64,000 nucleotides of DNA from the NCBI GenBank assembly GCA_037178625.1, contig CM074130.1, forward strand, positions 3,472,001-3,536,000, given 5' to 3'. The notes under the pieces were generated by a model. That model did not search any database and had not been told where the DNA came from. It worked only from the letters and a program-made list of their open reading frames with translations. Positions within the stretch are counted from its first letter, which is position 1; each line of letters starts with the position of its first letter. Positions 33,201 to 42,222 of the stretch are shown here, piece by piece. This DNA is from Skeletonema tropicum (Eukaryota > Bacillariophyta > Thalassiosirophyceae > Thalassiosirales > Thalassiosiraceae). The position numbers were made by a program, and so were the translations under genes.

Positions 33201-33940
33201 TGACACTGTTCACTGCAATTTGTGTAAAAATTAACGGAAATCTTAAAGTACGTCATGGTTGGCCCTCCAGGGGCGAAATTATCTACAATTATCTAGAGCA
33301 ATGTCACAAGTTACTAACAACTGTTTGCAGTGCCAATTTTTTCTTTCTTGGTAAAGTGGAATTGGCTACTAGAAGTGTCGCATGTCTTTATGGACGTTTA
33401 TATTTATCATATGTTTGAAATTGGTTTTTGCTGCCGGCTTGCTCATGTTTTCTCTTTTCAGATGGCTGCCAGTGTTGTTGCGTGTTTTTGAGACAATCAT
33501 GAAGATAGTTGTTTATGTTATGTTTGAAGTAGTTGGATGCAATTCTACTAGCTTTTTTGTTCCTGCTTTGTATGAACTTTGAACCTCTTCTTACCTTGTA
33601 GCAACAATGGTGATGTATTTGTCTCCGTTGCGTAATTGAAATTGGCGTTCCCTGCTTTCTCCTCTTTTTTTGATTTTAAAAAACTTTGGATTTTTATTTT
33701 TTTGGTTTAGTTAGAGATTCCATCGAGTTTCAGTTTAGTTTGATAAATAATAGGTCCTTCATGACATCCGATATCCGATCAACTCTGAGACTCTGAGAGT
33801 GAATTGAAGAGTGAACCCTTGAATGACATCCACTACCATCCTCTTATCATAAAACCAACTACAATACCATCAACTTTCTCCTCTCTCTCTTTATAGTTTA
33901 TAGCCTCCTGTCTATACTCTCAACGGGCGGGGTCTTTTCG
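33201..33940. other. AT-rich intergenic, UFL1 upstream region
   Basis: The satellite ends near 33200 and is followed by about 740 bp of AT-rich sequence with T-rich runs (33664-33710). Short open stretches at 33110-33580 start in the satellite and lack recognisable protein sequence. The last part carries the UFL1 promoter and leader (tctctctctttatag near 33882). Confidence 0.4.
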
Positions 33941-36331
33941 ATGTCATCCACTACAATTATTGTTCATGATGAAAAAGACGAAATGTCCTCGAAAGCGTGT
34001 CCTCTTCCTTCAAATTTTTACGCACCAACGCTTTATTCTCGGTCAGATCTTCGGAAGGAGTTTGTTAGAATTTTGAAAATTCACGGCGATGTATTATCTG
34101 CTGAGGAAATGGCGACGTGGCTGGGTATGGAGGAAGATGATGTAATTAACATAGGTGATACACTCTGTGTCGATCAAAGTGAAGAGCATAAAAGCCAGTG
34201 CAAAGATGAAGTCGATGCTATTTGCAAGGTTTACAGTACTTCCAAAAAGAATTATCAGTATGCACTAGTCAAACGTCTGCGCCATGAAATCGAGGAACGT
34301 ATCGAGTGGCAGAGTGGGGAGACTCTAGAGTATACAGTGCCCAAACAATCGTCTTTTTTATCGGATACGATAGCTCAAGAATTGGAATTAACTAGCGAGG
34401 ATGTGATGCGGCTATCTCATGGAATTGCAGCAAGAATGGATGCACCTATGAATGATCACCCTTACCTCGAAAATCAAATATTGGCATCATTATCAGGCAA
34501 TACTGCACCAACATCCCTGGAGAAACTATTTGATGATAAAGACCTTGCTCTCGTCATTTCAATCACAAGAACATTGTGCCAGCAAGGCCGCCTCCCAGGC
34601 AGTGTTTCAGCATCTTCAAATAACGTCGTGTATACTCCAGATGTTTTTACCCACTTTCAAAGAAATGTCATCGATTCATTCTTCAGAACCGATGGGTACA
34701 TAACAGAAAAGAAGTGTGTTGGTGCAGGCCTCTCCAGAAACAGGATGGAGTGTTTCGTAAAAGAGAGTTTTCCGAATGCTGCTTTGCTTGCACACACAAT
34801 GATTGACCCTGGAATTATTTGTCAACCTCTTGAGGTAGCAATACAATCTGCTGTATTGAATTTTGGATATGCAGATTTGAGGTCTTTGATTCCTCTTGAT
34901 ATTGCCTCCAACAATGATGACGTAGAGCAAGTAATCAATGGCTGTTTGATCGATGCGCTAAAATCGCAGCAAGATACAGCAACATTTGAAGCATTTAAGA
35001 AGGGAACAACAATAATAAACGCAGACATAGCTCTCTTTTTCTCTAATGATATGAGCAAGGAAAGCGTAAAAATGTTGGACGCAGAGATCGAAAGATACAG
35101 CAAACAAAGGGCGAAAGAGATTGTTGACAACAAAATAGGAACTGGTCCTTGTGGTAAGAAGTGGAAACCAGCTCCTGGCTCCACTGTTGTAGAAATGATT
35201 TCTTTGTGTGAAGTTGTGAACTGCATCGGCAACAACTACCCAGATCTAAAGCAATCACAGCAAGAATACGAAGGAGGCACATCATGTGAAACTTCTTTGT
35301 CATGGATCTCAGATGAAGTAGGTAGATGTGATGGACCATTAATTGAATTCTGCAGAACTGTGTTGTACCGTGATGTCGAGAGCAAATGCTCACGAGCAGT
35401 TAGAGCAGAGGTGGCCAGCCTTGAATCCACTCGACAAGGTGTTTCAGTGAGTGACCGCGCAGTTGGTGCTGCTAAACAAATGGACAAACAAGAAGAATTC
35501 GAAACTTCATTCAGGGATCTATGTCACCTCCTTCAGATAATGTCAAAGACAGTAGAGAACTTCAGTGCAAGAGACTTGTTTACCTCCGCAGAAATTACCT
35601 CAATGAAACGAGAGTGTGTGGCAGGGATGGGTAGTTGCCTTGCTAGACTCATCACAGAGCATTGCATGTACAGAAATAATGTCGAAGGATCTCGTACCTT
35701 TGCTTATTCACGTCAAGACGACAATATTATTTCTTCCATTGGCACTCAAGCTCATGTGTCGGCGTTGGACTTTCCTTCATTTACGTTACAGCTCAACCCT
35801 GCAGACGGCGGACAGCAAAAGGATCCGCTACAATACTTGCGTGAGATTATTCCCGGAAGCTCGGGATTGAATCTCGTCCGCTTGTGGAAAGTTTGTGGTG
35901 ATGCCTATGTCGATGATGATAACAAGGATGGCGATGGATTATTAGAACAATTCATAAGTCATTTGGAAGACTCGTGCTTGACGTTAGTTGGTATTCCATT
36001 TTCATTTTTAGACAAGAAGACCGAAAAGAAAGTGTTAGCTGCTCGACGCCAAGGTCTTATCGAACGCCTCGAAAAGTCCAGTCAACATGATGAGATCTTG
36101 AATACCTGTGTTATTTTGATATATCAACAAACCAAAAACTTGATGATATCGGGCAAGACTATGACTTCTCTTGTTATGAAACGGTTTGGGGAAGAAAAGA
36201 AAATCCCGACGAGAGTTACAGAGGTTCTTTTGCGAAGTAACCTTTCTCCAGAGTTACTGCTTCTAGTGAAACAGTTTGGTAAGGCAAAAAACAGTAAAGC
36301 ATTGGCTGCAATTTGTGAGACGTCTACTTGA
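33941..36331 (+). CDS. UFL1: E3 UFM1-protein ligase 1 homologue
   Basis: This is a single-exon protein of 796 residues, close to the 794 of human UFL1. Similarity is clearest at about 170-340: ISITRTLCQQGRLPGSV, NNVVYTPDVFTHFQ and VIDSFFRTDGYITEKKCVGAGL align with the UFL1 winged-helix segment (…LVNSGRLRGTV…FVPDIY…VDSFFRQNGYL). A predicted N-terminal helix-turn region covers 25-160. The C-terminal half is helical with weaker conservation. UFL1 is not a RING or HECT enzyme; it scaffolds UFC1 and DDRGK1 at the ER to attach UFM1 to ribosomal protein uL24 and others. The basic linker seen in animals near residue 400-470 is reduced here. Identification is strong; whether the other UFM1 pathway members exist in this genome is not visible. 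Confidence 0.85.
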   Translation: MSSTTIIVHDEKDEMSSKACPLPSNFYAPTLYSRSDLRKEFVRILKIHGDVLSAEEMATWLGMEEDDVINIGDTLCVDQSEEHKSQCKDEVDAICKVYSTSKKNYQYALVKRLRHEIEERIEWQSGETLEYTVPKQSSFLSDTIAQELELTSEDVMRLSHGIAARMDAPMNDHPYLENQILASLSGNTAPTSLEKLFDDKDLALVISITRTLCQQGRLPGSVSASSNNVVYTPDVFTHFQRNVIDSFFRTDGYITEKKCVGAGLSRNRMECFVKESFPNAALLAHTMIDPGIICQPLEVAIQSAVLNFGYADLRSLIPLDIASNNDDVEQVINGCLIDALKSQQDTATFEAFKKGTTIINADIALFFSNDMSKESVKMLDAEIERYSKQRAKEIVDNKIGTGPCGKKWKPAPGSTVVEMISLCEVVNCIGNNYPDLKQSQQEYEGGTSCETSLSWISDEVGRCDGPLIEFCRTVLYRDVESKCSRAVRAEVASLESTRQGVSVSDRAVGAAKQMDKQEEFETSFRDLCHLLQIMSKTVENFSARDLFTSAEITSMKRECVAGMGSCLARLITEHCMYRNNVEGSRTFAYSRQDDNIISSIGTQAHVSALDFPSFTLQLNPADGGQQKDPLQYLREIIPGSSGLNLVRLWKVCGDAYVDDDNKDGDGLLEQFISHLEDSCLTLVGIPFSFLDKKTEKKVLAARRQGLIERLEKSSQHDEILNTCVILIYQQTKNLMISGKTMTSLVMKRFGEEKKIPTRVTEVLLRSNLSPELLLLVKQFGKAKNSKALAAICETST

Positions 36332-36848
36332 TTAATGCAAAAGTGACATTAATTGCTATGAATACATAATACATGATTTGTGTCTACATTGTTATGTGAT
36401 TTGGACTTCAGCTTAGTGTACTACTAGAAGTATGAATCATCTATTTTTTACAGCCTACTTGAACTTGCGTGATATTATGTATTGCAGCCTACTAAGTAGT
36501 ACTAGTGTGATAGGAGACATCACTTACCATTTAGCAGCGCGATGCTGGCTGTCTATCGTTGATTGTGCGTAGATAAGTACTAAGTTTGGAAAAATGAGAA
36601 AGATGAGTGAGTGATGGGAAAGCTACCACAATCGTTTAAGCTTCGTTACTAATGTAAAATGACAATACCGAAAAGATATAATATGTGGAAATATGTTTAG
36701 CTACTTCTAATCGATGAAGCTCGATCTGTTGGATTTTGAAATTTTTGCGTGCACCTTCGATGACATCATCTCATTTATCATCTAAACGAGTCTTTACAAT
36801 CTAATCCACGTGAATACGAACAATTGCAACGAACAACTTGGCAAAACC
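36332..36848. other. intergenic, no gene seen
   Basis: This 517-bp AT-rich spacer lies between two rightward genes. It carries two copies of a short phrase (cagcctactt / cagcctacta, 36453 and 36486) and no coding signal. An open stretch upstream of the next ATG begins only at a GTG (36810). Confidence 0.4.
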
Positions 36849-37877
36849 ATGAGTTTCACCCCATCAATAGCAGTCCAACGATTTGGAGGTGCATTACTGA
36901 TGCGCTTTGCCGGTAGTACTTTAGCAGTACTCGCCTTATTACTAATGCTCTCACACAAAAGTTACGTGCTCAAAAATCAACAGCAGCTAGCCTCAAACGG
37001 ACTTCGCTCACTGCAGCAACAAGATGAAGCAGGAGAAGAAGATCGCTACCTTCTCTACCGTCATCATCTTCATCAAAGTTCTGATGTCAGAGAGAACGCG
37101 GCTTTGTATTCTCCCCTTGTCTCCGAAGCCAGCTCAAAAGACTACTTCGTCTTTCTACAAAAGTTTCCTCTTCAGAATTCTTTCAAGATGTTATTCCATA
37201 CCGAGGTAGTAGTCTGCCCTCGCCAAGCATTTGCAAAAGATGCACATTTTTTAGAATCTCTTGATGCATTATCTAAGGAGTTGCCACCATCTTCTTTCGA
37301 TGATATTATGATCGACAAGAAGGGCAAAGAGCAAATTCACTTCGCAGTTGTTGCCAAGAATCAGTGGTCGGCACAATCTGATCCAAGCTGTGTTCAATTG
37401 GGCTACGGCGGCAAAGTTGATTGGAGCTCTGCTGATAATGCATATAAGTTCTGTAGTAGCCCATGTTGTGGATCTCCTCATAAGAGCGAGAATACCAATT
37501 ATGCACTCAACTCCCAAGACGCAGTGATCAAGAATGCTTTGGGAGAGGAGAAAGAAGTATACCTCTACGGAATAAGCTTCATGAGTGGCGGGGACGCTTA
37601 TAGAGCAGTGTGTCATGGTCATATGAATGCGGTGGAAGAAGACGACCTTCCTGTTTGTGTGTCTAACTGGACTGGGAAGGATTACAATGCACTCACTAAC
37701 AATTGCAACACGTTTACGTCCACGGTTTTGAAATGTGTGTATGGAATGAGTGATAGTAAACCGGATCTAGGTGTCAGTGATATGGTGAAAGTCAGCTGTC
37801 CAGAAGAGAAAACCGACGATAAAGTTGTTCAGATGTGTGCAGTACCCAAGAGTACAAACATTCTCTCCTCGCATTGA
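36849..37877 (+). CDS. membrane-anchored PPPDE/DeSI-like putative cysteine isopeptidase
   Basis: The protein has 342 residues. The ATG at 36849 precedes an uncleaved-signal-like helix (FAGSTLAVLALLLMLSH, about 20-36), so a type II membrane or secretory protein is likely. The luminal part has LFHTEVVVCPRQ (candidate catalytic His, about 117) and, late, NWTGKDYNALTNNCNTFTSTVL (candidate catalytic Cys, about 282). A His followed far downstream by NxCNxF is the hallmark of the PPPDE fold (DUF862/DeSI). Several extra Cys (CSSPCCGSP, about 205) could form disulfides. Known DeSI proteins are cytosolic or nuclear deSUMOylases; a secretory version would act on something else. The match is partial, so function is tentative. 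Confidence 0.55.
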   Translation: MSFTPSIAVQRFGGALLMRFAGSTLAVLALLLMLSHKSYVLKNQQQLASNGLRSLQQQDEAGEEDRYLLYRHHLHQSSDVRENAALYSPLVSEASSKDYFVFLQKFPLQNSFKMLFHTEVVVCPRQAFAKDAHFLESLDALSKELPPSSFDDIMIDKKGKEQIHFAVVAKNQWSAQSDPSCVQLGYGGKVDWSSADNAYKFCSSPCCGSPHKSENTNYALNSQDAVIKNALGEEKEVYLYGISFMSGGDAYRAVCHGHMNAVEEDDLPVCVSNWTGKDYNALTNNCNTFTSTVLKCVYGMSDSKPDLGVSDMVKVSCPEEKTDDKVVQMCAVPKSTNILSSH

Positions 37878-39116
37878 ATAAGTGCTTTGCATCATTCATC
37901 TGTATATAGGTTGTAGATGCGTCGGATTCATGTAGTATGTATTGTATCCAGCTGTCAGTAATAAGATGTAATGTCACTCATCGAAATGTCACAGGTATCT
38001 CATTTTGATTTTGCATAATATCACCTTGAATGTTACGTGTATTGTATGTCATTCGCACTGATATTATTATCTTCTTGCGAATGACACTGTACCCAGCCCC
38101 AGCTTGCCGAAGGGCGTCTTCGGGCACAACGCACAACCCCTCACGATTATGTGGCCGATTCCATTTTCGTCTTTAGCGGAAGCGAAATGGGAAGCAAGCG
38201 GCGGCCCTACTTTTACGCGACAGAGCCCATCACTCCCACACTCGCGCTCCCCCCCAATCAAGCGATCCTGCCACATACAAATAATAAGCAGGGTTGGCGA
38301 CATTTGTCATATTCAAAAGATCCCTCTACCGCTCGTCCGTATTTCGGTACTCAAGATTAGCGATATTTGACATGTTCCTACGTATCGCTTATATAAAAAT
38401 TGATCAGGATGCATACATATTCAAATTTTGTGTTAGTATTCCCTTTTCCTCGTGCCTGCGGAAAAACTCCTGGCGCCTCGAGTGCGTATCCACTGCGGCT
38501 AGAGAAATGAGGTAAACGAGATCACTAAAAAACGACAATTGTACAAAAAACTAGGGGTAGTTGGGACTCCACAAATTTGCACGACAAATTGGTGTATGTC
38601 CTAGTACTACTTATGCTACGGGGTCTTAGTTTGGCAGAACTAAAGACTCCCTGCAAATGGCGTTCCTCTTCTGACTACTGAATGGGATGATGGCAATGCC
38701 GCAGTAGTCTTCAATATCGTTGAATTGGAAACGATTAGAATGTGAGTGTGGCGTGGAGAAGCCTTCAAAATTCTTTGTGCTTCTCCCGCCATTTTCGTTT
38801 CAAACTTTTTCTGCGATTTCACTTTCTGCGTTCACAGAAAACCCTTTATTTAGCGTAGGAGTAAGTAGAAACTTGGTGCACGCTCAGAAGTAAAACCTGC
38901 ACGATAGTTACTGATCGAGTCTATGGTCGATTTTTTGCAGTACCGTTAAGCATCCACAAGTTTGTTACGATACGACTTCATTCACGGTGAGAAGTGGTAC
39001 TCGAGTGGTCGGGACGAGACTTCTTCAAAGAAAAATAGATAGGAAAAATTTACCCGGATCATTCGTCGCTAACCCTGCTTCTTTCCTTTTAGGCCTATCC
39101 AACGTAAGTACATATA
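37878..39116. other. intergenic, no gene seen
   Basis: This 1.24-kb tract has no recognisable coding sequence. Short ORFs in it carry no family motifs. A small dyad (actactg…cagtag, about 38675-38707) is present. The right part contains splice-like signals (cttttag at 39086 and gtaagt at 39104), which could mark a short exon of an unrecognised or broken gene, but I cannot support one. Confidence 0.35.
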
Positions 39117-39288
39117 TCCTGATCCGCGGCACCACGAAAATGCACGTCCGGGATGTACGTCCCCTGCACGTCCACTTTCTTGTGATGTACGTCCTTGAAG
39201 GGTTATCCTTTAAATATTTATTGGTAACTTTACTCTTATGTATAACAGCCTCATTCTACTGCTTATTGCTTATTGGTAAGTCCTATTA

Positions 39289-39414
39289 ACACAGCCAAAG
39301 CCATTAAATAAACCTCGATTTATGAGGTGGTAGACGGTAGACGCAAGGATTAACCAAGCATCTAAGTCCCAGTCGCTGCTTGTTGTTTTGGCAAATTGAT
39401 CTCTTTCACCTCAC
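39289..39414 (+). repeat. long direct repeat, copy 1
   Basis: This segment (acacagccaaagccatta… to …ctctttcacctcac) recurs nearly unchanged at 39987-40105. The copies differ by a 7-bp tandem duplication (gtagacg) present only in copy 1 and about one substitution. Together they bracket the three diverged satellite monomers. Confidence 0.95.
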
Positions 39415-39469
39415 GGTTATGGGTAGTATTCGTCTGCTTACAAGTCCAACGTAGGATAGCAGAGCGTTT

Positions 39470-39960
39470 CAACATGTAGGTACCATCGCTTCTACTGCCG
39501 AAATCAGTCTAAGAAGTGCAAATGTGCTTGTGCCCTATCACCGCCAAACATAATGGGCCTCTAGAAGCGGCTCAAGCGCATACTGACGACGATACATACG
39601 ATTTGGTAGTTTGAGGTGCTGCCGGCCGGGCCAAGTTGGTCCTCCCAGATCAGCTACGAGGCTGTAGCATCGCTTCTACTGCAGAAATTTGTCTGAGCAG
39701 TGCAAATGTGCTTGCGTTTTATCACCGCCGAACATAATGGGCCTCTAGAAGCGGCTCAACGCTTACTGACGACGATACATACGATATGATTCGAAGTGGT
39801 GCTGCCGGCTGGGCCAACGTGGACCTCTCAGATCAGCTAAGAGGCTGTAGCATCGCTTCTACTTATACATTCCGTCTGAGCAGTGCAAATGTGCTTGTGC
39901 CCTATCACCGCCAAACATAATGGGCCTTTAGAAGCGGCTCAAGCGCATACTGACGAGGAT
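39470..39960 (+). repeat. three diverged monomers of the ~184-bp satellite
   Basis: The phrases tatcaccgcc, cataatgggcc, tagaagcggctca and cgatacatacgat recur about every 183 bp and match the conserved half of the 30-33 kb satellite in order and orientation. The variable half also matches (gaggctgtagcatcgcttctact, gtctgagcagtgcaaatgtgcttg). The monomers share private differences (aaacataatgggcctctagaag), so they form a separate subfamily rather than a recent copy from the large array. Confidence 0.9.
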
Positions 39961-39986
39961 GTTGCTGAGACTTTATTTGAAAACAG

Positions 39987-40105
39987 ACACAGCCAAAGCC
40001 ATTAAATAAACCTCGATTTATGAGGTGGTAGACGCAAGGATTAACCAAGCATCTAAGGCCCAGTCGCTGCTTGTTGTTTTGGCAAATTGATCTCTTTCAC
40101 CTCAC
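39987..40105 (+). repeat. long direct repeat, copy 2
   Basis: This is the second copy of the 39289-39414 repeat, 119 bp long, on the far side of the satellite monomers. High identity suggests recent duplication, for example by unequal exchange or by insertion of the monomer block between duplicated target sequence. Confidence 0.95.
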
Positions 40106-40381
40106 TCACAACCGCTGGACCGAAAAGCTAAGGGACACTATCAACAGCAGAAAAAGTAGAATAATCCATAGGATGTCATGTTGAATGTGCCAGCCAAGTT
40201 GTTGATGGGCCGGTGCGTGTTGGTGGTTGGTGATGCATCGAAGGAGCATCGAAGGTTCGTTTTGAGAGGATGTGAGATGTGAGTGCATGCCGTCACTGCC
40301 TTCCCCGCCATACTTAGAGGGCTATGGGTACTGCTACAATGGGCAGTGCCGTTTTGATAAATTGCAAAACAACAAGAATTA

Positions 40382-40702
40382 CACATGACGTGCATTTGGC
40401 ATGCACATGACGTACATTTGGCATTTTGAGTTTGGGCGAAGATCCCGGTGGACGTGAATTTCAGTGGGATCTAATGGCGGTTTGAACGGTGATTGTATAA
40501 TCGCTATTTATGCGCTAAATTTGGACGTACATTTGGCATACACATGACGTGCATTTGGCAAAAAACTAATAGTTATTGGATACACATGACATGAAATTGC
40601 AGAAAAAAGCGTTACACATGACGTGCATTTGGCATGCACATGACGTACATTTGGCATGCACATGACGTACATTTGGCATCCACATGACGTACATCCCCGG
40701 GC
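40382..40702 (+). repeat. 22-bp subterminal repeats (cacatgacgtRcatttggcatg)
   Basis: Copies start at 40382, 40404, about 40519, 40541, 40615, 40637, 40659 and 40681, with a degenerate one near 40583. The last three are in exact 22-bp register and run into the right terminal inverted repeat. The core is the palindromic tgacgt/acgtac. Repeats of this sort near transposon ends commonly serve as transposase binding sites; that role is inferred here. Confidence 0.85.
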
Positions 40703-40928
40703 GTGCATTTTCCTCAGCTCCTGATCCGCTGCCACATCTTCTTCACTTTCTTCGCGCTCAACTCCACAAATCTTACGAACTTATCTTCTTTTGCGTGTGT
40801 ACGTGTAGCGACGTTATTTGAAGTAATGTTTGAACTGATAGGTGTTTAGCTGATATCACCTGCCGCAGCCCTCCCTAACTAACATACTTAAAAGTAGAGG
40901 CTCTTGTATCGAATGGCAAAAGGTTGCC

Positions 40929-42156
40929 ATGAACGCATCCGATCTGTCATTGACACATCTGCAAAACACAGCTGCATCCTATGACGAGATTTTGAACTTT
41001 GGCAGGCCAGCTCATCCTACCAATTTCCCTGACCCTCAGTTCTCTGCAGTAAGGAGAGTCAATGCATCTGTGCACGACCCTTCCACCGGCGAGACAGCGG
41101 TGGTTACTAATGTTTTCTACGAGGTCAGACCAGATGGGATGCCTCCAGCCAGGGCGTACTGGATCGGGAGGACACTGAGGAAGGCAATATTCGGATGCGT
41201 ACGGTCGTGCACTGTGCTGCGGCTACGAGAGGGGGGTTGGGCGGGACCACATGGCAATTCATTCTGGGAAATCACTCCTGAAATGGCAGCCGTCAAAATT
41301 ATAGACTTGAAACTCGTGCGAGAATACCGTGGGAAGCATATCGAAGATCCAGTAAAGGAAGTGGCGGCAATGCAGTTTCTTTGTCGAAATGGTGCCCAGC
41401 CGAATGTTTTACCTTGTTGGGATTTATTCAGGGACGATCGATATATCTACTTGTGTATGCCTTTCTGTTCAAGTGGAGAGTTATTTGGATATGTTGAGAG
41501 AAGCGGGAGATTTGAAGAGCCGGATGCTAGATATTGGTTCGGTCAATTGCTCAACGTAAGTCAAATTGTTCATTTCATAATCGTTCTTCGTGTCATAATG
41601 AGCACAAACTCACGACTTTTTTCCATTCCTACAGGCGCTTTACCACATGCAAAGGAATGGGGTTTGTCACAGAGACATATCATTAGAAAATATATTGGTT
41701 GATAAAAATACAAATGCACTGGTAATCGATCTTGGAATGTGTATCCGGATTCCGTACAATTCCCAGAGCGGGAATCAAGACGAAGTAGTAGATGCTTCTG
41801 TTGGGACGTTGCGGAAGCTGATTTACCCACAAGGTCAATGCGGCAAGCCAAATTACATATCACCTGAAATTTTAGAAAATTCAGAACCCTTTGATGGCTT
41901 TGCTGTTGACGTTTGGGCTGCGGGTGTCGTTCTTTTCATTATGCTCGTTGGCTTACCACCGTTTGAGCTAGCGAGCCGCGACGACCCACGGTTTCGGTTG
42001 ATATGCAGCGGTGGATTACACCAACTAATTGAACGGTGGCAACGTCCTATCAGTACGGATGCTATAGACCTGCTTCAAAATATGTTGCGTGAAAACCCTC
42101 GTGATAGACTATCTTTGTTTCAAGTTATGAATCATCCTTGGTGTAATGTGATATAA
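40929..42156 (+). CDS. divergent protein kinase
   Basis: There are two exons, 40929-41555 and 41635-42156; the 79-nt intron (GTAAGT…TACAG) splices …FGQLLN to ALYHMQRNG. The joined protein has 382 residues. The kinase domain begins near 120: AAVKII supplies the ATP-anchoring Lys. The catalytic loop is CHRDISLENIL: Asp and Asn are present, but the Lys usual at HRD+2 is Ser. The metal-binding motif is IDLGM, i.e. DLG instead of DFG. ISPEI (APE-like), VDVWAAGVVLFIMLVGLPPFE and a terminal DRLSLFQVMNHPW complete the fold. A Gly-rich loop is not recognisable. Residues 1-95 are unassigned. The enzyme is plausibly an active Ser/Thr kinase of a protist-specific group; the target is unknown. Confidence 0.82.
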
Positions 42157-42222
42157 CGATACAAAACACTTAAACAAATAAACGACATAAATCCTATACT
42201 TCATGATATTCTATCCACAACA

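Larger units (their letters stand above)
39136..40712. mobile_element. non-autonomous TIR transposon carrying satellite monomers
   Basis: The ends are inverted copies of about 27 bp: left gaaaatgcacgtccgggatg… (39136-39161) and right the reverse complement with two differences (40686-40712). An 11-bp direct repeat, tcctgatccgc, lies outside both ends (39117-39127 and 40719-40729), offset by 8 and 6 bp; it may be a target duplication with extra terminal bases. Inside are, in order, unique sequence, a 126-bp direct repeat, three diverged satellite monomers, the second copy of the direct repeat, more unique sequence, and an array of 22-bp subterminal repeats. There is no transposase. The superfamily is not assignable; a long TSD would fit Mutator-like elements. 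Confidence 0.65.

Noticed and set aside
38104..38515. Overlapping short frames in the intergenic tract
   Set aside because: No signal peptide, motif or splice support; composition does not look coding.
39080..39112. Possible tiny exon (cttttag … gtaagt)
   Set aside because: Signals occur by chance at this spacing and no flanking exon is recognisable.
39289..40105. LTR retrotransposon bounded by the 126/119-bp direct repeats
   Set aside because: The interior is satellite monomers with no gag, pol, primer-binding site or polypurine tract, and the repeats do not have clear TG…CA ends.
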